A stretch of DNA of 42,227 bases, from contig MNCI01009225.1 of the NCBI GenBank assembly GCA_015680685.1, forward strand, positions 200,570-242,796, given 5' to 3'. The notes beneath the pieces were generated by a model. That model was not told the DNA's origin. It ran no database searches and saw nothing but the letters and a program-made list of their open reading frames with translations. How positions within the stretch are numbered: the first letter of the stretch is position 1; the number at the start of each line of letters is the position of its first letter. Below, one piece after another: positions 32,811 through 42,227 of this stretch. This DNA comes from Gnetum montanum (lineage: Eukaryota; Streptophyta; Gnetopsida; Gnetales; Gnetaceae). The position numbers and the translations under genes are program-made.

Positions 32811-33662
32811 TGATGAGTGACGAGGTACCCCTATGCTCAACCATACGAATACGAGCATTCACGCACGATCCGGTCAAATTCCAAGGACTAAGTGCTTATG
32901 CACCTGTACTGAACATGGATGGGTTAGGCAATTGTTGTCTTCCCAAGCTTACTTGTATGGCATAGTTGTATGGTTAAGTAAACTTGAGGTATGTGATTTT
33001 TATGGTTTTTTATGTTTTATATTCCTGGTGCTTAAAATAGAGAAATGAAATAATTTAGTAACTAATTTAATTTAACTAATCAACTAGGCTCTAACTAGTC
33101 CTAACACCAGCATTTGTTCCCACTCTCCCTACACATCCTAAACCAGTGCAACACTACTAGGATTACCAAAGACTAATAATTACTAGGTTACCCAGTGTTC
33201 CACGTATGCTCGAAGTGGTTTTACTGAGTGTGGTTACTTGTGAAAATTAACGAATCAATAAAAGCAACATCAACTAACTAATGGAAGGGTTGGAGAATTG
33301 TAAATAACATTAATTATAATAAACAAATAAATAAGCTATTCTGAATGTTGCAAGGTTTATCACAAAGTTCATCATTATTTCTGGACATAAGGTATGCTCA
33401 GGTACACAATGCTCAAATAAAGATCCATTCACTTTATGACTCCTACTACAGGCACTCAAAAATAATTCTAACTATGGAAAGGAAAAACTGCAAGAGTTCG
33501 GGTAAGGGACTAAGAAAACTAACTAACCCTATTGCCAAACCAAGTGTGCCCACCTCTTATATATAGACAACGAGATAGGTTCCAACATCGAATGTTCGAT
33601 ATCACTTGGTAGGCTCCGATATTGCAGATCCGATATCATGGTCCTGATATTGCAACTCATCA
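32811..33662 (-). repeat. 3' LTR of element B
   Basis: 852 bp, from TGATGAGTGACGAGGTACCCC to TATTGCAACTCATCA on the plus strand. The left 70 bases match the solo LTR at 29802. The right end carries GATATC-type repeats (33587-33654) like those of C. A purine tract adjoins the inner edge, confirming it as the 3' LTR of a minus element. Confidence 0.85.
33558..33565 (-). promoter_or_regulatory. TATA box of element B LTR
   Basis: TATATATA lies about 100 bp inside the LTR start (minus orientation), just after the palindromic cluster, as in element C. Confidence 0.5.
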
Positions 33663-33672
33663 TACCCCCACG
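33663..33672 (-). other. Polypurine tract of element B
   Basis: On the minus strand CGTGGGGGTA directly precedes the LTR start TGATGAG. Upstream is the GAGGACAAGTTTTCATTCAG context common at the end of plant Ty3 elements. Confidence 0.65.
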
Positions 33673-35560
33673 ACTGAATGAAAACTTGTCCTCAAGTTCC
33701 TTACAAAATATTGGGAAGGTATGGGATTATTGACTATATGACAATCTGATAGTGATAGGGAATGACAAACTCAAAGTGCCCAATGAACGGATCAACAAAC
33801 ATTTTACAGCATTGGTGTTCACACCCATTGTGGTGAACATTGTACATAGATAACATCTAGGCCCTCATTTGATAGCTTGAACAAAGAGAGAGAGGAAAGA
33901 AAATGAGGTGCGTTGCTACTAATGTGCACACCATTATTCATCCTTGGCCATATGATGCATGTTCCTTGCATAATTGCTTCAGCTCTAGACCATCTTGAGT
34001 GCTCCCTCCTATCCCAATCCATTATTCATGTGATTACCATATGCACACACAACACAGTCACAAATTAGCAAGGATGGATAAGATATAATGTGATTGATAC
34101 CTTTCCTCGATATGAAGCACATTGGCTAGGTTGTGGGTATGGTAGATACTAGGTTAGAGGTTTATTACTGGTGACTACCCAAGGTGTAGGGGTGAGATAA
34201 GTAATGGAATGGAAAAATTTTTAACAGGGCCCCCATGACTAAGAGCAAACCTTTGGTAGTGAGAGGATGGAAAAATTTAAAGAACAAGAAGGTTGAGCAA
34301 AATAACATTGATGAAGCTAATAAAACAAAATTGGATGTCATGGATGGAGTGAAATGGAAATGATGGATTGCAAGAATATTTAAGGGAAAGAACTTAACAA
34401 TTTCACCATAAAGGAATGCCAGTGGGTCCTCCCCAAAGTAGGCTCATGCCTTTTATGCCCTGACAAACCCACAAACCACAGAGTTCATAGGCTCTAGGAA
34501 TGACATATGGAAACAATGGTTAAGAACTTACCCACAAGAGTTTACCAAAGAATAAGAAGGCGTCAACCAAGATATAGACTCATCATAAAATTGACAATGA
34601 GATGGAATGTGGAAAGTAATTTAGAAAGAGAGGAGAGAGAATGGAATGGAATCCCAAAATTAAGGTTATGTAAAGTCCCTTGTGTAATATGTGGTTAAGG
34701 TGACTTAATAAAATTCAGTCCAAATCTAGATTTAAACTAACCACATCCAGTGACCTCACATCAACACACTTGACTAATCCATTCTCCTAAAGCAACAAGA
34801 ATGCTTCTACAAAGCAACTACCATTCCAACAAGAAAAGAACAGAAGAGTAAGAAGCGAGAAAGGGCCTTAGTTAGAGAGAACCTTCAAGAATGGGTAACA
34901 TGTCTTTCCAATGCCATAACCAATGCTTGTAGCCCATGTTTCTTTATTATGTGTAAGGGGTGTGCTTTGAATTCCCACCATTTTTTTGTGAGAACCACAT
35001 CATGCAAAGACTTATTTGATTTAATCAACTTTTTGATATTAGTTAATAGCGGAATGGTAGAAGACTTTATGAAAAAAATCCAAGTATCTAAGAGAATAGC
35101 TAGCACAAATGCGTTGAATCCCCTTGAGGTCACACCCTTTTTCTTCCATTTGAATCTTTCCTTGGTTCAAAGAGTACTAAGCCACCGATTCATTAATAGG
35201 TTTACTTAGAAAAAGGGAAAATACATTTCCAAAACAAGGGAGACCATAGAGTTTCATGGATAAATGGGTGACGTGGACTCATTACCTGTTTTATCAAAAG
35301 AAAACATATCTTAGCATCAACATTAAAAGTCAAAGGTAAAAACCAAACATTAGCAATCAACAACATTATAATAAAATAAAGAAATAGTAAAATTGTTAAC
35401 GATGGTGTAAAACAAAAATAAGTAAATATGAAAAATGTGTAGAACAAAAATATATAAAACAAAAATACAAAAGGAATTGAGGGCTGAGAATAGTTAGCAT
35501 TGGTGGCCATCTCCCCCATGACTAAGTTGGGAGGAGGTGATTCAAAATAAGGAGTAGGGT
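33673..35560 (-). other. 3' noncoding region of element B
   Basis: No gene. From about 34350 it aligns with 17460-18954 of element A. The 680 bp nearest the LTR has no counterpart in A. Confidence 0.6.
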
Positions 35561-36690
35561 TGTTCACCAACAGAGGTAGTATTAGTACTGGCTATTTTAG
35601 GTTCATGGAAAGGTTTGGTTTTTTGAATCTTGACTAATAATTTTCTTCCCGGGCTTTCAAGTTTATATATCATCATGGCCCATGAAGGAAAAGTTTCATG
35701 AATGATATAAGGTCCCTCCCATAGTGTTTGAAATTTAGTTCGTTGCGGCACGTGTGCAAGATTCCAATAAAGAACCTTATCTCTTGGTTGGTATTTGACT
35801 TTCCTAATCCTTAGGTCATGACGTTGTTTGTTGAAGGCCTTGTGTAGTTCATTGGATGATAGGGTGGCTAATTGGTTTTCATCTAGCAAGTTAAGGTTCA
35901 TTAACCGTTCTTTTTGTGTTAGATTGAGGTCAAGGTTAAGGTCACATACTGTAGATAGTGTATGAAGCTTAGCTTACATAGGTAGTATTGGAAGTTTACC
36001 ATACACTAACACATAGGGAGAGTAACCTATAGGGAGTTTCCATGTGGAGCAATATGCCCAAAAACCATTGTTCAGTTTGGTCCTCCAGTCTTGCCTATAT
36101 TTACTAATGGTTCGTGTCAATATTTTTGTGATCTTCCTATTGGTGACTTCGGCTTGACCATTCGCTTGAGGATGATATGGTGTAGTTAGCTTATGCTCAA
36201 CTCCTAAGCATTGCATCAATTTTCAAAAAGTCACACCTGTAAAATGTGTACCATTGTTAGAAATAATTGTACAAGGCATGCCAAACCTATTTACAATTTT
36301 TTGTTGAACAAATCATGCAGCGGTAGATGATGTACAGTCAATAATAGTGGTTTCTTCTATCCACTTTGTAAAATAGTCAACAGTAATAACAATGTATGCT
36401 TTTCCATTGGACATCGGTGTAATAGGCCCCATAAAATTAATTCCCCATATATCGAAAGGTTCTAGAGGTTGAATCCATTGTTGCAGACCCTCCATACTAG
36501 CACTCATTGCCCCATCATGTTGGTAGTGCTCACAAGATTGGAAAAAATGATGAGCATCCTAGAACAATGTAGGCCAATAATATCCTGCAAGTAAGATTTT
36601 AATGGCTGTTTGTCTCCTAGCGTAATGTTGACCCCCACAAGGGCCCTCATGAGCATCTTGGAGAACTCATAATTGATCTACAATGGAAAC
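35560..36690 (-). pseudogene. Integrase, element B (broken)
   Basis: Reading leftwards: the zinc segment HEGPCGGQHYARR ... SCEHYQHDGAMS, in which the last Cys is Tyr; then the core [27 protein letters not shown] and TPYHPQANGQAEVTNRKI; then the C-terminal part KAFNKQRHDLRIRKVKYQ and LWEGPYIIHETF. As in element A, both catalytic Asp positions read Asn (GINFMGP, SNNGTHF) while the Glu (GQAEV) is kept. The frame is broken into at least three pieces. Confidence 0.85.
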
Positions 36691-36879
36691 ACACCATTGA
36701 ACCAAGACATCAAAACATACCTTATAAAGGTGTCTGTTGATTTCCATGAAATATTTAGCTCAGTGAAGAAATTGTTGTTTCTTTTTAACATCTAATCCTT
36801 GTGGTGTTTCTTGTGTGAGGAGGTAGGTAAGAATGCTACTATACCAATTTTTCTTTGTGGTTAATTAATTGTTTATCAC

Positions 36880-37245
36880 ACCTGAAAAGAGGAGTTCATT
36901 AGGGAAACAGCTAGAAATTGGATATTCATCCTCTTTTTTGTCCCATTGTAACTGAGATAAATGATTAGCAACAACATTCTTGGTGACTTTGCGATCGATC
37001 ATTGTAAGATCGAACTCTTGTAAGATCATGAGTCATCGTATGATGCAAGGGCTCACCATTGGTTTATTCATTAGGAATCGTATTACACTATGGTCCATAT
37101 GTACAAATATCTTATAGCCCAATACATAGTGCCTAAATTTTTCAAGGGCAAACACCATAGCCATTAACTCTTTTTCTATTGTGTTGTAGTTGAGTTGTGC
37201 GCCAGTAATACTTGAACTTGCATAGTGAATGTAATAGGGTCATTT
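36880..37245 (-). pseudogene. RNase H domain, element B (broken)
   Basis: NYNTIEKELMAMVFALEKF, then VLGYKIFVHMDHSVIRFLMN and LQEFDLTMIDRK, a typical Ty3/gypsy RNase H-like segment between RT and integrase. It aligns with 20280-20700 of element A. Confidence 0.8.
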
Positions 37246-37299
37246 TTTGTCATCTAACTATGTAAGTACAACTCCTAAAGCAAAATTGGATGCATTAGT

Positions 37300-38220
37300 C
37301 ATTATGTGGAATGGCCTGGACTAGTCAAGAGCTTGTAGAATGGGTGTTTCTACAAGCTTCTGTTTTAAGGTTTGGAAGGCTATCTCACAATCCCTAGTCC
37401 ATTCAAAGGGTACATCCTTCTTCATTAATTCTACCAATGGTTTTGCAATCTTCAAAAAGTTTTCAATGAAGTGTCTATAATGGCCAGTGTGTCCAAGAAA
37501 TGACTAGATATCTTTTACAGTTTCAGGTTGATGAGTGATTTCTTAGATGACTTTGATCTTTTCAAGATCTACCTCTATCACTGTTTGTGAAATCTTATGC
37601 CCTAATACAATGCCTTCTTGGACCATTAAGTGGATTTTTTGCCAATTGAGCCTTAGATTGGTTTCAACACATGGTTTCAGTACTTGATCTAATTGATCCA
37701 ATACTTAATTGAAGTTCACTCTGTAGGTGGAGAAATCATCCATAAAGACCTCCATACCATTTTCTATTTGTTGCTAAAATATTCTTAGAACCAAACGTTG
37801 AAATGTTGCTAGGGCATTGCACAAGCCAAACTACATCTGTATGTATGTAAATGTCCCCCAAGTACTCATGAATGTAGTCTTGGATTCTTCTTCTAGGGCT
37901 ATTTGAATTTGATTGTACCCATTGTAACCATCCAGAAAACTATGGTAGCAATGCCCTACAATGGTATCTAAGACTTGGTTGACAAATGGAAATGGGAAGT
38001 GGTCTTTAAATGTTTCCATATTCAATAGCCTAAAGTCTATACACACCCTTCATTTACCTTCCTTTTTAGGAACAATGATCAATGGACTAACCCATTCACT
38101 ATCAGCAATGGGATAGATGAACCCAGCTTTTAGAAGCTATTCAATTTCTTCTTTAACCACTTGCTTAAGCTTTGGGTTCAGTCGCCTTTGCAGTTGTCAT
38201 CGAGGCTTCATAGAGGGGTT
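37300..38220 (-). pseudogene. Reverse transcriptase, element B (broken)
   Basis: LKQVVKEEIE*LLKAGFIYP, CIDFRLLNMETFKDHFPFPF, HSFLDGYNGYNQIQIA, FGLCNALATFQ and MEVFMDDFSTYR in order. The catalytic FMDDF is intact, unlike in A, but stops occur before and after it. The best-preserved open piece is 37831-38046. Confidence 0.85.
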
Positions 38221-38705
38221 AGTGTAAATTCTATGTTGGCATATCCTATGATCTATTCCAATTAATTTAGGATATGACCAAGCAAATGCTTTTGACCATT
38301 TGTTTACCATCTTTAGTAGTTATTCCTTTGTTGAGGAGCAAGCTTCGATTTAATGATTATTAGTTTTTCATTCTTGAGAAATGTGTACTCCATACTGGTG
38401 GGCAACGGTTTTAACTCAAGGGGCTCTTTCTTAAATTTTTCAGGGATTTCCAACTTCCCCTAGTTGATATTTTTGATGTTAGGGATTCAAAGTTGTCGAT
38501 GGACTTGCTCTAGTGTCTCTATGCTATCAATGTAGGCACAAATCAAGCTCTCAGTTGGTTCCATGCATATAGCTGAATTGCTCTCTTGGTCAGCTTTCAG
38601 CCACTAGGTGCCTTCTTGTCTTGTGGCTGCTGCATACAAGTATCTTTTTATGTCAGTTATTTGTGCATACTGGTTGCATGCAAGAAATGTTAAACATTAT
38701 AAAAA

Positions 38706-39179
38706 CTAGGACTTTTGCATGCAATTACACCTTGTGTCACTGTATGCGACGCATGGAACTTTCTTCTTCTTGATCTTTCCAAATGTATTTTTCTTTGATA
38801 TTCCTAGGAAAAGATCACGTATTCCTAGGCGTCCATCAATCGTGCTTAGCCATGCTCTTCCCATTATGATTGGGAAGTCCCCCTTACAATTGTTGACTTG
38901 AATTACTAGGAAATCGACTGGACATGACCATCCAAAAATAGTGGTAACAATGTCCTCCACTAGTCCTAATGGGACATTGATGGACTGGTCAGCCAACTCT
39001 AAATGAATGTTACTCTTTTTTAGTGGAGGTAGGTTCCAGGCTTTGTACATTTCTTGAGAGATTAAGTTGACACTAGAACCTGAATCCAAAAGAGCTTTGC
39101 ACAGCTCATTGCCAATGATTTGTAAATATATAAGAGGGCTTCTAGGATCAGAGAACTTCCTAGGAAGATGATCAACTTT
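38706..39179 (-). pseudogene. Aspartic protease, element B (cut by element C)
   Basis: The best-preserved protease in the window: SPLIYLQIIGNELCKALLDS then GSSVNLISQEMYKAW with an intact DSG triad, FPIIMGRAWLSTIDGRLG near the end. The frame is open through this segment. Upstream it runs into the LTR of element C at 39180 (the apparent extension to 39230 is LTR sequence), so the Gag-protease junction is lost to the insertion. Confidence 0.85.
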
Positions 39180-39203
39180 TGATGAGATGCTGTTCGCACA
39201 GGC

Positions 39204-39293
39204 CGTGATATTGCATACGCGATATCGCATCCCCTACGATATCACGTATGCGATATCCCGTCCTTCCCTACAATATCACGTACGTGATATCAC
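39204..39293 (+). repeat. GATATC palindrome cluster in U3 of element C
   Basis: Six GATATC-type units including GCGATATCGC, ACGATATCAC, GCGATATCCC and the perfect 18-bp palindrome ATATCACGTACGTGATAT (39273-39290). It lies immediately upstream of the TATA box. Confidence 0.85.
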
Positions 39294-39309
39294 AGTCTTC
39301 CACCATGTC

Positions 39310-39317
39310 TATAAATA
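39310..39317 (+). promoter_or_regulatory. TATA box of element C LTR
   Basis: TATAAATA followed by AGGGG, about 130 bp into the LTR; the expected transcript start is near 39340. The same arrangement is seen in the element B LTR. Confidence 0.7.
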
Positions 39318-39485
39318 AGGGGTGGCTCTCCCTTGTTTGGGGATCCCAGTTTTAGTGTAGCGAAGCTGTGGCAGTTTGATCCCTCCAGAGTTAGAATTTT
39401 TCCCGTGTCTGCCTGCAGTGTGGTGAATGTGATTGTACGGTGTCTTTATTCGAGTGTGCCGTACTTGGACACGCACATGACCGGC

Positions 39486-39491
39486 AATAAA
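39486..39491 (+). terminator. Poly(A) signal of element C LTR
   Basis: AATAAA lies about 170 bp after the TATA box, consistent with a short R region. Confidence 0.45.
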
Positions 39492-39717
39492 GATCGAGAT
39501 TACTTCATCATTGCAGCATTCACTTAGTTTATTTATTTGTTATTTATTTAATGTTATTTATTGCTTTCATAGCGCGGTGTGAGTACGACTTAACTACGAG
39601 CATCTACGGGTGTGTACGGCTAGTTAAGGAATCGGTTACTCATCGCGATTAGTTTCTCACCCTTAAACTCCTAGAAGCGGAACGAGTACGACTTGATTAC
39701 GAGCATTTAAGTGTGAC

Positions 39718-39842
39718 TGCTTGGTAGCCCAGTGGTGTAGCTAGGGGGATCTACGCTTGGTAACCCAGTGGCGTATTTGGGGTCTGCGCTTGGTAATCCC
39801 AGTGGCGTACCTAGGCCTATGCTTGGTAGTCCCAGTGGCAGT
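39718..39842 (+). repeat. 33-36-bp tandem array in the LTR
   Basis: Four units of the form GCTTGGTAACCCAGTGGCGT with variable tails, starting near 39724, 39759, 39792 and 39821. Confidence 0.85.
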
Positions 39843-40185
39843 CGTGCACGAAGTCCAAGATGTGTACGGTTGATCAAGGAATCGGTTGCTCGTCGCACTT
39901 AGGCTAGATTAGATTTTCTTACCCTTTTCCTCTTAGCTTAGATTAGTTAATATTATTTTCCACTGCCATCAGGAGTAGCGTTAGAATTAGAACACATCAT
40001 ACACCTCATCTAGACTAAACCATACGTGACATATGCAAAACTAGTCTAGATGGGAAGACAGCGAACTGCGACCTAAGGCTAACTATCTAGGTGCCACAAC
40101 TAGTCCATCTGCGGAGTTCGACCGGATCGCGCGTGCGACGCTCGTTTCGTATGGTTGAGTGTAGGGGTACCTCGCCACTCATCAT

Positions 40186-40204
40186 TGGCGCCGTTGCCGG
40201 GGAT
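40186..40204 (+). other. Primer-binding site, tRNA-Asp
   Basis: TGGCGCCGTTGCCGGGGAT, one base after the LTR end, is the exact reverse complement of the plant tRNA-Asp(GUC) 3' end with CCA (...CCCCGGCAACGGCG plus CCA, recalled from memory). Confidence 0.9.
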
Positions 40205-40315
40205 GGTGCTAGTTATCTAGATTAGTTATATCATACAAGGTCGTTGTAAAGAACTTAACGATATATCTCTTAAAAAGAAGTAATTATAAAAAGTCACATA
40301 AATTCACACACAACA

Positions 40316-42227
40316 ATGCCTCTCCTACAAGATGATAATAACGCCACACTTAGTGAGGAAGTTCATTGGAGAACCAATGAGCTATATGACGATGAAGATT
40401 GGAGTATACAACCTGAAGTGGGAGTTTCCTATAAGAATGAACAAAAACAACGTCATCGTAACACACGAAAGCATAACTTACCCGATGACGATGAACCCCC
40501 ACTGGCCACTACAAGCTTAACGCAAATACAAGAGGCTGTTCGAATCTCACGTAGGCATCGTAAAGAGAGCCGACTACCCAGGCTCGATTTAAACAACTTT
40601 CCCAAATTTTCAGGAGGCTATGACTTAGATCCGCATCAACATTTACTAGCCTTCTACGATGCCTGCACATGGAATAACATTGATAACAGTTGGCAAAAAC
40701 TGAAGCTCTTTCCTATGACACTCGTTGACCAAGCTAAAGTATGGTATAGATCGTTAAAACCAAATTCAATACGACGCTGGTCAACAATGGTAGAGGTCTT
40801 TAACGAAAAATATCAAACCTACGCAAGAGTGTCAGCCTTGAGGAAACAAATCCAAGGATGGAAACAAGAAAAACATGAACCCTTGGACATGGCCTTAGAA
40901 AGATATTATTCACTGTTAAACAACTGTCCAGGCCATGGGTTTTCCGAGGAAAGGCTAATGTACCATATCATTGATGGGCTACGTAATGAAACAAGAGAGA
41001 CCTTAGGAACGTATGCCCGAGGTCAACTATACAACCTACGAACCCATCAAATCCAAGAGCTTATTAAGCGGGTAGCAAAAGAAGAAGGAGAAATAGCTAC
41101 ATGGGAGAGTGTTGAAAAAGCATTAACGGGACCAAAATCACAACTCAACAAAGGTCCATGATCATAACAAGGAGAGATCAACAAATCTCAAGGTGGAAAC
41201 ATCATCTTTGCCAATACAAAAATTGTTAGAAGAAGCTGAGGCAAAGATCAATAAGATGTTGGAATGGATGAATCAAAAGTGTGGAGAATATGTCAACATC
41301 ATTGGAGATAGAGTTTTCACAACCCAAGAAGCAGGACGAAATCATAGACATTCAGAGAGAAGGAATCAAGGGACTAAGTGCTCAACTGCCAATCATACAT
41401 ATGAATGCAACAAATGCCTGTACGATCACCCCAAGGGTCAATGCCCAATCTTGTTACATCTACATGAGCATTGGGAAAACACGTTACATCCAGAGTTCGT
41501 ACAGAGATACTATGTTAGACCACAGTGGCAACAATCCCAGTTGTGGGGGAATCCACCCTTAGATTGGAGGCACCCTTCACATTTTCTGAATCCAAATGCT
41601 TATAATGTCCAACATCCTGTTTCTTTATTTGGGACACCATACTCTATCTCACCACAATAACATTCTTCACAAAACCATCAGCCCATACCTCCAACACAAC
41701 CACCACCTTGTGCACCTTTCATTCCTTCTAACTTTCAACATTCTTATCCTTTCCCTCCTTCCACAATGCCACCAACTGTTCCTAAGGTGTTTGTACCACC
41801 GCAACCCATGAACAACACTTGTGCTACTGCTACTAACAGTAGTGAAGAGCCTCCTCAACATCAAAGACGTCCTTTCTTTAAACACGTCTGTAGGAAGGGA
41901 CAACATAATTATGAGGCCACTGCATCCTCCAACCCAGCACAAGTCCAACAATGTGGTGCACCCTTACCTTTGAACCCAATGCCTCATGTACCTCCATTAG
42001 GGCCACCAACTAACACTCCAACAACCACAAGTCCCAATGAACACAACCATGGGAGGCATCAACCCAATCCTTGCATACCATCTAATGGTCCTAAACATCA
42101 TAGTGGGTCAACTTGTTATCCGGGAACTACATCGTATGAAGTGCCCCACTGTGTTTATTACAAAGTGTGTGAAATCCAAGGTGATACATATGGACCAGCT
42201 TCAATATTTCCAATATGCAAGGATCCT
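40316..42227 (+). pseudogene. Gag, element C (nearly intact, partial)
   Basis: The capsid precursor begins at 40316 (MPLLQDDNNATLSEE), 111 nt after the primer site. 281 codons are open and hold the retrotransposon Gag core: LDLNNFPKFSGGYDLDPHQH, LFPMTLVDQAKVWYRSL, LRKQIQGWKQEKHEPLD. A one-base frameshift near 41150-41160 then moves the frame. It continues through a Lys/Glu helical part and a short zinc segment CNKCLYDHPKGQC (41406-41444), meets one stop (TAA at 41658, probably from CAA), and continues Pro/Gln/Asn-rich to the window end. A frame error in the assembly cannot be excluded. Confidence 0.85.

Larger units (their letters stand above)
32811..39179 (-). mobile_element. Element B: decayed Ty3/gypsy retrotransposon
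   Basis: Minus-strand element: 3' LTR (32811-33662), purine tract, 1.9-kb 3' noncoding region, integrase, RNase H, RT, protease. It is cut at 39179 by insertion of element C, so Gag and the 5' LTR lie beyond the window. Pol aligns with element A throughout. Its LTR shares both termini and general layout with C but is much diverged. Confidence 0.8.
39180..40184 (+). repeat. 5' LTR of element C
   Basis: 1005 bp, TGATGAGATGC...GCCACTCATCA. Layout: palindromic cluster (39204-39293), TATA (39310), poly(A) signal (39486), two copies of a GAGTACGACTT block (39581, 39684), a 33-36-bp tandem array (39718-39842), and a second copy of the GTGTACGG...AAGGAATCGGTT block (39610 and 39862). Confidence 0.9.
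39180..42227 (+). mobile_element. Element C: young Ty3/gypsy retrotransposon, 5' part
   Basis: 5' LTR, perfect tRNA-Asp primer site and nearly intact Gag; the window ends inside Gag. It sits inside the protease frame of element B in opposite orientation. The left flank ACTTT (39175-39179) predicts the target duplication on the far side. CG content and frame integrity contrast with every other coding element here. The primer site and Gag style fit the Athila/Tat branch. Confidence 0.85.

Noticed and set aside
32547-32813. Plus-strand frame of 88 codons
   Set aside because: Phe/Ser/Lys-rich, no family motif, and it runs into the LTR edge of element B; probably chance in AT-rich DNA.
38706-39230. 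Protease frame start at 39230
   Set aside because: The first codons (39180-39230) are LTR sequence of element C; the frame is only accidentally open across the junction.
39707-39898. Minus-strand repeat protein (LGLPSxDP repeats)
   Set aside because: Translation of the LTR tandem array; a repeat of about 33 bp keeps a frame open by chance.

Overview
This window looks like intergenic DNA from a large plant nuclear genome, made mostly of old, nested LTR retrotransposons. The evidence is Ty3/gypsy-type Gag, protease, RT, RNase H and integrase remnants, LTRs with TG...CA ends, primer-binding sites matching plant tRNA-Asp and tRNA-Asn, tRNA-like Pol III sequences, and very long gene-poor stretches. 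I cannot resolve the species. I see no bacterial operon, CRISPR array or intact host protein gene.

Layout. (1) 1-838: a heavily decayed plus-strand LTR end, tRNA-Asp-type primer site and leader. (2) 839-about 13620: a plus-strand element ('element 2') whose 5' LTR is split by a second element of the same family ('element 1', 1162-8345, complete, target duplication TCAAC). Both encode only Gag and an aspartic protease, with no RT, RNase H or integrase, and have tRNA-Asn-type primer sites. (3) About 13900-16806: a broken minus-strand reading frame with coiled-coil character that resembles the plant transposon-associated protein family. (4) About 17356-24806: minus-strand element A (Gag, PR, RT, RNase H and INT all broken), ending in an LTR fragment. 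(5) 24807-29796: the least repeat-like part, with a tRNA-Lys(UUU)-like gene, tRNA-derived (SINE-like) remnants, and a weak promoter/first-exon candidate. (6) 29802-30570: a minus-strand solo LTR with a perfect 5-bp duplication (AAGTG), interrupted by 510 Ns. (7) 30571-32810: mostly unassigned. (8) 32811-39179: minus-strand element B (3' LTR, PPT, INT, RNase H, RT, PR). (9) 39180-42227: plus-strand element C (LTR, perfect tRNA-Asp primer site, Gag), inserted into B and running off the window.

The remnant at 1-443, A, B, the solo LTR and C belong to one broad family: they share LTR termini (TGATGAG...CTCATCA) and, where visible, Gag or Pol. C and the solo LTR are young, with four differences in 195 aligned bases, all transitions. 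A, B and elements 1 and 2 are old and full of stops. No set of genes here forms a working host pathway. The points of most interest are the non-autonomous Gag-protease family and its internal minisatellite, the fast-changing palindromic clusters at the start of the LTRs, and integrases in both A and B that carry Asn at two of the three DDE positions.
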